Assembly (NCBI GenBank): GCA_903844855.1
Contig: CAIMVH010000128.1
Coordinates: forward strand, 1-32,000
Length of the DNA stretch: 32,000 nucleotides
Direction of reading: 5' to 3'
Origin: an uncultured Actinomycetes bacterium
Lineage (GTDB): Bacteria > Actinomycetota > Actinomycetes > Nanopelagicales > Nanopelagicaceae
A model generated the notes under the pieces. That model made no database searches. It was not told where the DNA came from and was given only the letters and a program-made list of their open reading frames with translations. This document shows, one piece after another, positions 1 to 8,246 of this stretch (position 1 is its first letter; each line of letters begins with the position of its first letter). The position numbers and the translations under genes are program-made.

Positions 1-1
1 G

Positions 2-127
2 GTTTTGGAGGATGGCCTGGCTTTTGCCGGCGTGGCTCTCTACCCCGCTCGAGTAAAGTGTGCACTGCTTGGATGGATGGCGTTAAAGGATGCAATATCA
101 CGAGAGCCGGGGGAGCTTAATGAGTAA
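2..127 (+). CDS. sufU: SufU-like Fe-S cluster assembly scaffold, 3' end only (partial)
   Basis: This is the last 41 codons of a gene that enters from the left edge; it ends at TAA 125-127. The visible peptide contains VKCALLGWMALKDA, which matches the C-terminal signature around the third conserved cysteine of SufU/IscU-like proteins (known: zinc-dependent sulfur acceptor from SufS in Gram-positive SUF systems). The next gene starts at ATG 120, inside this one, so the two are translationally coupled. The identity rests on the short C-terminal motif plus the following SufT-like gene; the N-terminal part with the other ligands is outside the window. Confidence 0.8.
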   Translation, partial: VLEDGLAFAGVALYPARVKCALLGWMALKDAISREPGELNE

Positions 128-437
128 CGAAGCCAAGGTAGCCGACGTAGAAGAGGCAATGAAAGATGTTGTCGACCCGGAATTGGGTATCAATGTAGTT
201 GATCTAGGTCTTGTTTATGGTGTGCACGTTGACGACCACGAAATTGCCACATTGGATATGACACTGACCTCTGCGGCTTGCCCGTTAACTGATGTTATTG
301 AGGATCAGACTCGTGCTGCCCTCGCTGGTTTAGTTTCGGATGTGCGAATCAACTGGGTCTGGATGCCACCGTGGGGCCCCGACAAGATCACGGATTCTGG
401 CCGTGAACAATTGCGAGCTTTGGGGTTCACGGTCTGA
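120..437 (+). CDS. Metal-sulfur cluster assembly factor, SufT/MIP18 (DUF59) family
   Basis: A 105-residue protein consisting of a single MIP18/DUF59 domain. Visible family marks are DPELGIN near residue 19, the conserved cysteine segment SAACPLTDVIEDQ in the middle and PPWGPDKIT near the C-terminus. Family members help mature Fe-S proteins and commonly close actinobacterial suf operons. I chose ATG 120 rather than the upstream in-frame ATG 90, because it starts the recognisable MSNEAKVADVEEAMKDVVDPE sequence, overlaps the sufU stop by 8 bp, and has a GGGGGAG purine tract at 109-115 as ribosome site. It shares a CTGA overlap with the following ABC-F gene. Confidence 0.85.
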   Translation: MSNEAKVADVEEAMKDVVDPELGINVVDLGLVYGVHVDDHEIATLDMTLTSAACPLTDVIEDQTRAALAGLVSDVRINWVWMPPWGPDKITDSGREQLRALGFTV

Positions 438-2032
438 TTACTGCACGCGAAGTTGAAATTCGACTCGGTGCTCGTCTTCTTCTGGCGCCATGTTCTTTTA
501 CTGTCAACCCTGGAGACCGTATCGGGTTAGTAGGCAGAAATGGCGCAGGTAAAACTACGTTAACAAAAATACTCGCAGGTGAAGGTCTGCCCACATCAGG
601 TGAAGTAACCCGTAGTGGCCACGTTGGATATCTACCACAAGATCCGCGTACGGGGGATTTGCATGTACTTGCAAAGGACCGCATTCTCTCCGCTCGAGGA
701 CTCGATCAAATCATGGCTGATATGCGTCTGGCCGAGGAGCGGATGGCCTCGTCGGATAAAGATGTGGCCGAGAAGGCTGTCCGTCGGTGGACCGCTCTTG
801 ATGAAGATTTCCATCGTGAGGGGGGCTACTCCGCAGAGAGTGAAGCCGGATCCATTGCCTTGAGTCTGGGTCTGGCGGCCAAAGTCCTAGATCAACCTCT
901 TGAGACTCTCTCTGGTGGCCAGCGTCGTCGCGTTGAGCTGGCACGAATTCTCTTTCAAGGTTCCAGTACGTTGCTACTCGATGAACCCACCAACCACCTC
1001 GATGCTGATTCCATCGCTTGGCTCAAAGAATTTCTTGCCGCCTACAAAGGCGGGTTAATCGTCATTAGTCACGATGCGGCACTACTCAACAAGTGCGCCA
1101 ACAAGATCTTCTACCTCGACGCTAACCGTTCAACCGTTGATATCTACAACCTTGGTTGGAGTGCATACTTGCAGCAACGCGAAATAGATGAGCGTCGTCG
1201 TAAGCGTGAGCAAGCAAGTGCTGAGAAGCAAGCAGGCGCGTTAAAGGCGCAGGCCGATCGGATGAGGTACAAGGCGACTAAGGCGCGAGCGGCACAAAGC
1301 ATGGATAAGCGGGCTGCTCGTATCTTAGATTCGATTGTGGAAGGTGGTGGGCGCGAGAAGGTAGCGCGTATTCGTTTCCCCGATCCAGTGAAGTGTGGGA
1401 AGACGCCCCTCATGGCGCACGGACTCTCTAAGAGTTACGGTTCTTCAGAAATCTTTACCGATGTGGATCTGGCGATCGATCGGGGGTCGCGAGTGGTGAT
1501 CCTTGGTTTAAATGGAGCGGGTAAGACCACGCTATTACGGTTGCTCTCGGGTATAGAACCTGGAGATACGGGTGAGGTGGAGTTGGGGCATGGCGCGCGT
1601 CTCGGCTATTACGCTCAAGAGCACGAAACGTTAGATGTCACACGTACCGTCCTAGAAAATATGCAATCAGCGTCGCCAGATCTTGCGGAATCCCAAGTGC
1701 GTTCACTCCTTGGCTCATTTCTCTTTATTGGTGATGACGTTTTCAAACCGGCTGGTGTGCTCTCGGGAGGTGAGAAGACTCGATTGGCGCTTGCGTGCTT
1801 AGTGGTCTCAGGTGCAAACGTCCTCCTACTAGACGAACCTACGAACAACCTAGATCCCGCAAGCCGGGCAGAGATTCTTGAGGCACTTAGCAGGTACGAG
1901 GGCGCAGTCGTGCTTGTCACACATGATGACGGTGCCGTGGAAGCCCTCAATCCTGAGCGTGTTCTGCTTCTTCCCGATGGCGTAGAGGATCTCTGGCGAC
2001 CCGACTATCTCGATCTCATTGCTCTAGCATGA
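434..2032 (+). CDS. ABC-F family ATPase (ribosome-associated type), apparent CTG start
   Basis: A 532-residue soluble protein with two ABC ATPase domains and no membrane segment. From the proposed start, Walker A GRNGAGKT lies at 34-41 and signature LSGGQ at 159-163, followed by LLLDEPTNHLD. A charged arginine/lysine-rich linker follows, then a second Walker A GLNGAGKT at about 358 and a second signature LSGGE at 443-447, followed by LLLDEPTNNLD. ABC-F proteins act on stalled or antibiotic-bound ribosomes rather than in transport. The first ATG (659) would delete the first Walker A, so it is not the start. Homology runs back to the codons CTG-ATT-ACT-GCA, with no in-frame ATG/GTG/TTG nearby. 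CTG 434 overlaps the preceding TGA (435-437). ATT 437 is the alternative start. Specific role (resistance or housekeeping) unknown. Confidence 0.87.
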   Translation: MITAREVEIRLGARLLLAPCSFTVNPGDRIGLVGRNGAGKTTLTKILAGEGLPTSGEVTRSGHVGYLPQDPRTGDLHVLAKDRILSARGLDQIMADMRLAEERMASSDKDVAEKAVRRWTALDEDFHREGGYSAESEAGSIALSLGLAAKVLDQPLETLSGGQRRRVELARILFQGSSTLLLDEPTNHLDADSIAWLKEFLAAYKGGLIVISHDAALLNKCANKIFYLDANRSTVDIYNLGWSAYLQQREIDERRRKREQASAEKQAGALKAQADRMRYKATKARAAQSMDKRAARILDSIVEGGGREKVARIRFPDPVKCGKTPLMAHGLSKSYGSSEIFTDVDLAIDRGSRVVILGLNGAGKTTLLRLLSGIEPGDTGEVELGHGARLGYYAQEHETLDVTRTVLENMQSASPDLAESQVRSLLGSFLFIGDDVFKPAGVLSGGEKTRLALACLVVSGANVLLLDEPTNNLDPASRAEILEALSRYEGAVVLVTHDDGAVEALNPERVLLLPDGVEDLWRPDYLDLIALA

Positions 2033-2036
2033 CCTC

Positions 2037-2774
2037 ATGATCAAAGTAGAACGTAGTGGAGCCAGGGTAGACGTCATCCTGAGCGCTCCGGAGCGCCGGA
2101 ATGCGCAGACTGAAGAGACATGGATTGAACTAGCTCGTATCGGTCGCGATCTAGATCCGCGAACCCGCGTCGTGGTGTTGCGCGCCGAGGGGGAGTCCTT
2201 CTCTGCTGGCCTCGACAAGCGAGTCTTTACGGGTGAGGCAAATCCCAATCTTCAGGAGATGCTTCAGGGCACAAATGAAGAGATGCAAGATCGTATTGCT
2301 GTTTTCCAGGAAGCTTTTCGCTGGTGGCAAGAGTGTGATGCCATCACGATTGCACAAGTTCAAGGCCATGCGATTGGTGCTGGATTCCAGTTGGCACTTG
2401 CATGCGACCAACGAATTATCGCTGACAACGCTAGCTTCGCCATGAAAGAGATTTCTCTAGGATTGGTTTCGGATCTCACTGGTACATATTCGTTGATGCA
2501 ACTCGTGGGATATTCGAGAGCACTTGATATTTCTACGACAGGTCGATTTGTGGAAGCGGCGGAGGCTGTTCATATTGGTATGGCACTGCAGTCAGTTCCA
2601 GCAGAAGATCTCGCTACGGCGGTTGATTCATACGTGGATAGTTTGATGGCGATGCAGGAACCGGCGCTTCGGGCTGTGAAACGTCTCTTTAACCAAGTGC
2701 GAACTCGCGATAAGCAATTTGTGGCAGAACGCCGGGAACAGACAGCCTTGCTTCGGGGAATGCTCGGTGACTAA
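2037..2774 (+). CDS. Enoyl-CoA hydratase/isomerase (crotonase) family protein
   Basis: A 245-residue crotonase-fold protein. The two oxyanion-hole segments are visible: SFSAGLD near 55-61 and GHAIGAGFQLALACD near 112-126. The first catalytic Glu of hydratases corresponds to the Glu in MKEISLGL. At the position of the second Glu there is Asp (YSRALDISTTG), so hydratase activity should not be assumed; isomerase, hydrolase or other acyl-CoA chemistry is possible. It starts at ATG 2037, four bases after the ABC-F stop, and its stop TAA overlaps the GTG start of the following exporter. Small crotonase genes of unknown substrate next to an ABC-F gene recur in actinobacteria, to my knowledge, but that says little about function. 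Confidence 0.8.
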   Translation: MIKVERSGARVDVILSAPERRNAQTEETWIELARIGRDLDPRTRVVVLRAEGESFSAGLDKRVFTGEANPNLQEMLQGTNEEMQDRIAVFQEAFRWWQECDAITIAQVQGHAIGAGFQLALACDQRIIADNASFAMKEISLGLVSDLTGTYSLMQLVGYSRALDISTTGRFVEAAEAVHIGMALQSVPAEDLATAVDSYVDSLMAMQEPALRAVKRLFNQVRTRDKQFVAERREQTALLRGMLGD

Positions 2775-4629
2775 CCATTCAATGTGGATGAGCTATCGAG
2801 CCCTTACGCAGGATAACTCAGTGAAGGATAAGAAGCTCACTAAAGGAACCCTCAAACGGATTGGGAGTTTTGCTACTCCCTACCGGAGTTCAATTACTAT
2901 TTACCTCAGCACTGTGGTGGTTGAGTCAATTCTTATCATTATCACTCCGTTGGTGCTACGCGAATTGATCGACAAGGGCGTTTTGAAACAAAATGCGAGC
3001 CTAGTAACGTCCCTAGCTCTTTTAGTTGGCGGCCTTGCAATATTTGATGCTGGCCTTACGCTTTTTGGACGCTGGTACTCATCAAGAATCGGCGAGGGAC
3101 TTATATACGACCTTCGCGTCAAGGTTTTCACTCATGTCCAACGACAACCCATCGCATTCTTCGTGCGTACCCAAACTGGAGCCCTTATTTCAAGGCTTAA
3201 TTCTGACGTGATCGGAGCTCAACAAGCCTTCACATCTACTCTTTCTGGGCTGGTGAGCAACGTGGTGAGCCTCGTACTTGTTGCCGCCACTATGTTTTAT
3301 CTATCGTGGCAAATTACGTTGGTAGCACTCATTCTTGTACCTATATTTCTTCTTCCAACGAAGTGGGTGGGTAGAAAGCTTCAGAGGATGACGCGCTCGA
3401 CGATGCATTTGAATGGCGAAATGTCATCCACCATGACGGAGCGCTTCAACGTTTCAGGAGCACTTTTAGTTGCCCTTTTTGGCAGACCAAGAGTTGAGTC
3501 TGAGCACTTTGCGGCTAAAGCAAGGCGGGTTGCGGACAACGGAATTCAAATCGCTCTCTTCAATCGTCTCTTTTTCACGTCCCTGACACTCATCGCATCC
3601 GTTGCAACAGCCATCGTTTACGGCGTAGGTGGTCATCTAAGTATCGACGGGTCTCTGACGCTCGGTACTTTGCTGGCTCTCACAACCCTTTTGACGAGAC
3701 TTTACGGACCATTAACTGCGTTATCGAGCGTTCGGGTAGATGTCATGACCGCGCTTGTCTCGTTCGAGAGAGTTTTTGAAGTTCTTGATTTACAACCAAG
3801 TATCAAAGATGAACCCGGAGCTACGCCAATTCGAAAAGCTCCACCCCGCATCACTTTTCAGGATGTTCACTTTGGCTATCCGGCAGCGGCGGATGTCTCA
3901 CTGGCCTCACTTGAGGCGGTTGCGAAGCCGGAAACTTACACGGGTGGAGAGATTCTCAAAGGTCTCTCGTTCGATGTGGGACCTGGCGAGATGGTGGCCC
4001 TTGTCGGGCCATCGGGAGCCGGTAAGACGACCATCACATCTCTTTTACCCCGCCTCTACGATGTCACCGCTGGAAGTATCGAGGTTGATGGCCGTGATTT
4101 ACGTTCAATCACTTTGGAAAGTTTACGAGAACTTGTCGGCGTGGTTACCCAAGATGCGCACCTTTTCCACGACTCCATCGAGGCAAATCTTCGCTACGCC
4201 CAACCGGATGCCACACAAGAGGAAATAGTAGATGCTTGTAAGGGTGCGCAAATTTGGGACTTGGTTCAATCCCTTCCAGACGGGCTAGATACCGTGGTGG
4301 GCGATCGTGGTCATCGACTCTCTGGAGGGGAGAAGCAGCGCATCGCTATAGCGCGTTTGTTGCTTAAGGATCCAGGTGTTGTCATTCTTGATGAGGCCAC
4401 TGCGCATCTAGACTCGGAAAATGAAGCTGCGGTACAACAGGCCCTAGGAAGAGCGTTATCTGGGCGAACAAGTATTGTCATTGCACACCGGCTCTCCACG
4501 ATCCGTGAGGCTCACCAGATCCTAGTTATCGATAATGGCGAAATTGTGGCACGTGGTACGCATGATTCACTTATGAAAGATCCTGGCCTTTATCGCGAGC
4601 TTTACGAGCTACAGTTTTTGAATTCTTAA
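2767..4629 (+). CDS. ABC exporter half-transporter (type 1 TMD + ATPase fusion, MdlB/MsbA-like)
   Basis: A 620-residue protein with an N-terminal membrane domain of several hydrophobic helices (about residues 35-330) and a C-terminal ATPase. Walker A GPSGAGKT lies at 414-421, signature LSGGE at 518-522, Walker B VVILDEATAHLD just after, and the switch histidine in IVIAHRLSTI. This is a half-transporter that would work as a dimer; the substrate cannot be read from sequence. I chose GTG 2767, which overlaps the crotonase stop (GTGACTAA) and has GGGGA at 2756-2760 as ribosome site; ATG 2782 or 2788 are alternatives. Its last 59 bases lie antisense to the 3' end of the SURF1 gene. Confidence 0.85.
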   Translation: MTNHSMWMSYRALTQDNSVKDKKLTKGTLKRIGSFATPYRSSITIYLSTVVVESILIIITPLVLRELIDKGVLKQNASLVTSLALLVGGLAIFDAGLTLFGRWYSSRIGEGLIYDLRVKVFTHVQRQPIAFFVRTQTGALISRLNSDVIGAQQAFTSTLSGLVSNVVSLVLVAATMFYLSWQITLVALILVPIFLLPTKWVGRKLQRMTRSTMHLNGEMSSTMTERFNVSGALLVALFGRPRVESEHFAAKARRVADNGIQIALFNRLFFTSLTLIASVATAIVYGVGGHLSIDGSLTLGTLLALTTLLTRLYGPLTALSSVRVDVMTALVSFERVFEVLDLQPSIKDEPGATPIRKAPPRITFQDVHFGYPAAADVSLASLEAVAKPETYTGGEILKGLSFDVGPGEMVALVGPSGAGKTTITSLLPRLYDVTAGSIEVDGRDLRSITLESLRELVGVVTQDAHLFHDSIEANLRYAQPDATQEEIVDACKGAQIWDLVQSLPDGLDTVVGDRGHRLSGGEKQRIAIARLLLKDPGVVILDEATAHLDSENEAAVQQALGRALSGRTSIVIAHRLSTIREAHQILVIDNGEIVARGTHDSLMKDPGLYRELYELQFLNS

Positions 4630-5344
4630 CGTCTTCTCGAAGTAGTAAGAATCTTCCAAGCCCGATCAATATCGCAAAGACGAACCATTGCACTGCGTAG
4701 GCGGCATGTGGGCCTGATGAAATCTCCGGTGCTGGCATCGGAGTGGGCATCGATGTCGAAGTAGGTGTGATGGTCTCGGCTTCTAAATAACCTCCACCAT
4801 CGCTTGCCATGCGTTTCTTATTGATGGTCTTTGCTACAGCGCTGAAATCTTCCGTGCTCATTCCAAAGAGCGATCCGCGAGGTCCTGGCCGATCCAAAGT
4901 ATCGCCGCCGCGAATCCGCCCCAGGACGCTGATAGGGGTGGTGGGTAGTGAAATTTGGGGGAGATCAGTCGCGCTCAGACCAGCCGGGATCCACCCAAGA
5001 TCGATCCAGTAGCGATCACCGCTAGGTGTGGTGATGGGGGCGATCACGCCGTATCCATACTTGCCAAATGAATAGCGTGTGCGCATCAACAGGTACTCAC
5101 CCAGGGTTCCACTGACCTCCGCATGGCGCCAACGCACCTCTGGATCGGGGGCATTGTCGACTTTGAGGAGTTCGCTGATCGGCGCTGGCACTCGGTCTAT
5201 GTTCCGTTCGATCAGAGAGTTGGCGATATCACGGGCACTCTTTCGCTCCCACTGCCACTGGGCGAGTGCGAAACATCCCAGCATGAGCAGGATGGCAGTA
5301 AGGGTGAGCGCAACCGATTTGGGACCGAAAATGGCGCGCTTCAT
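4571..5344 (-). CDS. SURF1 family cytochrome c oxidase assembly protein
   Basis: A 257-residue membrane protein with the classical SURF1 layout: an N-terminal transmembrane helix at about residues 10-29, a long extracytoplasmic domain, and a second helix at about 214-235 within HAAYAVQWFVFAILIG, where the H-x3-AVQW motif is typical of the family. Known family role: maturation of aa3-type cytochrome c oxidase (haem a handling). The ATG is the complement of 5342-5344, divergent from moaA with only 27 bp between the starts. No ribosome site is visible; a -10 like TACCTT sits 6 nt before the ATG, suggesting a leaderless mRNA. About the last 19 residues are encoded antisense to the exporter gene. 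Confidence 0.87.
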   Translation of the reverse strand: MKRAIFGPKSVALTLTAILLMLGCFALAQWQWERKSARDIANSLIERNIDRVPAPISELLKVDNAPDPEVRWRHAEVSGTLGEYLLMRTRYSFGKYGYGVIAPITTPSGDRYWIDLGWIPAGLSATDLPQISLPTTPISVLGRIRGGDTLDRPGPRGSLFGMSTEDFSAVAKTINKKRMASDGGGYLEAETITPTSTSMPTPMPAPEISSGPHAAYAVQWFVFAILIGLGRFLLLREDVKNSKTVARKARDKGQDLS

Positions 5345-5350
5345 GTCTCG

Positions 5351-5356
5351 AAGGTA
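5351..5356 (-). promoter_or_regulatory. Putative -10 hexamer of the SURF1 gene (leaderless)
   Basis: On the minus strand TACCTT fits the actinobacterial TANNNT -10 pattern and ends exactly 6 nt before the ATG, so transcription would begin at or next to the start codon. It shares two bases with the candidate moaA -10 on the other strand. No convincing -35 is seen. Confidence 0.4.
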
Positions 5357-5360
5357 TCGT
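5355..5360 (+). promoter_or_regulatory. Putative -10 hexamer of moaA
   Basis: TATCGT fits TANNNT and lies 11 nt before the moaA ATG, giving an expected leader of only about 5 nt. No Shine-Dalgarno sequence precedes moaA. It overlaps the opposing SURF1 -10, so the two promoters would compete. Confidence 0.3.
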
Positions 5361-5371
5361 CTCTACTTACT

Positions 5372-6370
5372 ATGGCGCATCTTCGAGACACCTTTGGGCG
5401 AGTCAAGCGGGATCTACGCATTTCACTGACCGATCGCTGCAATTTGCGATGTTCGTACTGTATGCCACCTGAGGGCCTGCCGTGGATACCGCAACCAGAA
5501 ATTCTCACCGATGATGAAATAGTTCGGGTTGCCAAGATTGCCGTAGACCACGGTATTACCAAATTGCGCCTTACCGGTGGTGAGCCGCTACTTCGACCAA
5601 ATTTAATTGACATTGTAGGACGGATGTCGAAGTTGCTTCCTCGCCCAGACATCGCGCTCACGACGAATGGAATTGGATTAGCCCACCTTGCGGCACCGTT
5701 AGCGGAAGCTGGACTTACTCGGGTCAACGTCTCACTAGATACCCTGCAGCCGGCGCGATTCAAAGAACTTACTCATCGCGATCGGTTCGACGATGTGATA
5801 GCCGGACTACAAGCCGCTCAACGCACTTCTCTTGCTCCGATAAAGGTTAACTCAGTCTTGATGCGTGGTGTGAATGATGATGAGGCTCCTGATCTCTTGA
5901 GATGGGCGCTTAAGAATGACATTCGCCTTCGGTTCATCGAGCAGATGCCACTTGACGCACAACATGGTTGGGAACGCGAGACCATGTTGACGGCCGATCA
6001 GATCATCGAGAATTTATCGACAGATTTTGTATTAACGCCACTTACAAAAGAGCAGCGAGGCTCCGCGCCGGCCGAAGAGTTCTTGGTTGATGGCGGTCCC
6101 GCTACAGTCGGCATCATCGGAAGTGTAACAAGACCTTTCTGCGCGGACTGTGATCGCATCCGATTGACAGCAGATGGCCAAATTCGAAATTGTCTCTTTG
6201 CCACCGAAGAGGATTCTGTTCGTGAGATTTTGCGTTCTGGTACTGAAGATATTGATGAGAGAGTCGCTGCGGTGCTCTTTCACTCGGTGCTTAAGAAGAA
6301 GAAGGGACATGGAATTGGGGATCCCGATTTTGTGCAGCCAGTTCGCCCGATGTCAGCGATCGGTGGTTAG
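5372..6370 (+). CDS. moaA: GTP 3',8-cyclase MoaA (molybdenum cofactor biosynthesis)
   Basis: A 332-residue radical SAM enzyme that converts GTP to 3',8-cyclo-GTP, the first step of molybdopterin synthesis. The N-terminal radical-SAM cluster ligands are C23, C27 and C30 (CNLRCSYC); the C-terminal cluster ligands are C257, C260 and C274 (CADCDRIRL...NC). The protein ends in the Gly-Gly tail (SAIGG) required in this family. An in-frame ATG far upstream (5123) would add 83 residues read antisense to SURF1; I chose ATG 5372 because homology starts just after it (RVKRDLRISLTDRC). No other moa/moe genes are in the window. It meets the DUF3099 gene tail to tail with a 4-bp overlap. Confidence 0.93.
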   Translation: MAHLRDTFGRVKRDLRISLTDRCNLRCSYCMPPEGLPWIPQPEILTDDEIVRVAKIAVDHGITKLRLTGGEPLLRPNLIDIVGRMSKLLPRPDIALTTNGIGLAHLAAPLAEAGLTRVNVSLDTLQPARFKELTHRDRFDDVIAGLQAAQRTSLAPIKVNSVLMRGVNDDEAPDLLRWALKNDIRLRFIEQMPLDAQHGWERETMLTADQIIENLSTDFVLTPLTKEQRGSAPAEEFLVDGGPATVGIIGSVTRPFCADCDRIRLTADGQIRNCLFATEEDSVREILRSGTEDIDERVAAVLFHSVLKKKKGHGIGDPDFVQPVRPMSAIGG

Positions 6371-6648
6371 GAACCCAATTCCCGGGAAATGACAGGTGCG
6401 GTCGGTGCAGTCTCTCGCTCTCGTCCGGCATTGGCGACGACCACTGCGATGTAGGGAAGTGTGAAAGCCCCCGCAAAGAAGATCCACCTCCACGGGCTTG
6501 GCACGATAACGGTCAAAAGAAAGCAGCCAGTACGAATCATCATGCTGATGAAATAGCGTTTCTGTCGACCAGCAAGATTGGTGCTGAGCGGTTCGGCCGC
6601 CCCGGTGATCTGATGGGGAGACGTCTTCGGCTTCCGCTTAAAATCCAT
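6367..6648 (-). CDS. DUF3099 family small membrane protein
   Basis: A 93-residue protein with a basic N-terminus, a segment RQKRYFISMMIRTGCFLLTV and two closely spaced hydrophobic helices, ending the membrane part with LPYIAVVVANAG. This arrangement matches DUF3099, an actinobacterial family of unknown function often found next to fabG/fabI and SURF1 genes. No catalytic motif is visible. The ATG is the complement of 6646-6648, and a -10 like TAGCGT lies 6 nt before it, so the mRNA may be leaderless. The stop overlaps the moaA stop on the other strand. Confidence 0.75.
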   Translation of the reverse strand: MDFKRKPKTSPHQITGAAEPLSTNLAGRQKRYFISMMIRTGCFLLTVIVPSPWRWIFFAGAFTLPYIAVVVANAGRERETAPTAPVISRELGS

Positions 6649-6654
6649 AGGTTC

Positions 6655-6660
6655 ACGCTA
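6655..6660 (-). promoter_or_regulatory. Putative -10 hexamer of the DUF3099 gene (leaderless)
   Basis: Minus-strand TAGCGT fits TANNNT and ends 6 nt before the ATG, the same spacing as at SURF1, fabG and argC. No Shine-Dalgarno sequence is present. Confidence 0.4.
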
Positions 6661-6683
6661 TCTCGGCAGACTTCCCCCTGCCA

Positions 6684-6713
6684 CTCAGGAGCGCTCAGGA
6701 GCAATCAGGGGCG
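6684..6713. repeat. Three tandem 10-bp repeats between divergent DUF3099 and fabG
   Basis: The units are CTCAGGAGCG, CTCAGGAGCA and ATCAGGGGCG, directly adjacent. They sit in the 107-bp divergent intergenic region, upstream of the likely -35 of fabG, and could be regulator binding sites on one helical face (10-bp period). No regulator is identified. Confidence 0.6.
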
Positions 6714-6743
6714 CAGACCCATTTGCTCGGGAGTCGCTTGGGG

Positions 6744-7463
<720 letters not shown>

Positions 7464-7472
7464 GGAGTCACT

Positions 7473-8246
7473 ATGGGAATTCTTGAAGGTAAACGTATTT
7501 TGGTCACCGGCGTCCTCACGGATGCATCGATTGCCTTTCACGTAGCCAAGATCGCGCAAGAGCAGGGGGCTCAGGTGGTGCTCTCTTCTTACGGAAGAGT
7601 ATTTAGGCTCACTGAACGTATTGCCGGACGCCTGCCACAGAGCGCGCCAGTGATTGAACTGGACGTCACCTCCGATGATGACCTCGCTCAATTGCCCGCC
7701 CGGGTAGGTCAACATGTTTCAGGACTTGATGGTGTCATCCATTCCATTGGTTTTGCCCCCGAGGCGGCTTTAGGCGGGAATTTCCTCAACACAGAATGGG
7801 CTGATGTAGCGACCGCCTTACAGGTATCGGCATACTCATTTAAATCACTCACAATGGCCGCCCGCCCACTCTTCGATAAAGAGAAAGGTGCCAGCGTCGT
7901 GGGGCTTGATTTTGATGCAACGGTCGCTTGGCCAAAGTATGACTGGATGGGTGTAGCTAAGGCAGCGCTTGAATCGTGCTCGCGTTATCTTGCGAGGGAT
8001 TTGGGTCCTGAGAATGTGCGGGTCAATTTGGTGGCAGCTGGACCAATCAAAACTATGGCAGCTAAATCCATTCCAGGGTTTGATGAGTTTGAGGGCGTGT
8101 GGGATGCCAAGTCTCCGCTGAAGTGGGATGTTTCTGACCCCACTCCAGCTGCCCAAGCATGTGTTGCACTGCTCTCTGATTGGTTCCCGAAAACAACAGG
8201 TGAGATCGTCCATGTCGATGGTGGCGTTCACGCAATAGGTGGCTGA
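7473..8246 (+). CDS. fabI: Enoyl-ACP reductase, InhA-like FabI
   Basis: A 257-residue NADH-dependent enoyl-ACP reductase, the last reductive step of each fatty-acid elongation round. It is InhA-like: HSIGF with S91, DFD near 146-148, and the Y156-x6-K163 active-site pair in YDWMGVAKAAL, close to InhA Y158/K165. InhA-type enzymes are targets of isoniazid and triclosan; sensitivity is not predictable here. AAGGAG at 7462-7467 gives a clear ribosome site 5 nt before the ATG. The stop overlaps the sixA ATG by one base (TGATG), so the genes form an operon with fabG. Confidence 0.92.
   Translation: MGILEGKRILVTGVLTDASIAFHVAKIAQEQGAQVVLSSYGRVFRLTERIAGRLPQSAPVIELDVTSDDDLAQLPARVGQHVSGLDGVIHSIGFAPEAALGGNFLNTEWADVATALQVSAYSFKSLTMAARPLFDKEKGASVVGLDFDATVAWPKYDWMGVAKAALESCSRYLARDLGPENVRVNLVAAGPIKTMAAKSIPGFDEFEGVWDAKSPLKWDVSDPTPAAQACVALLSDWFPKTTGEIVHVDGGVHAIGG

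Noticed and set aside
5123-5371. N-terminal extension of moaA from the in-frame ATG 5123
   Set aside because: The extra 83 residues would be antisense to most of the SURF1 5' half and lie before the conserved MoaA start; no ribosome site supports them.
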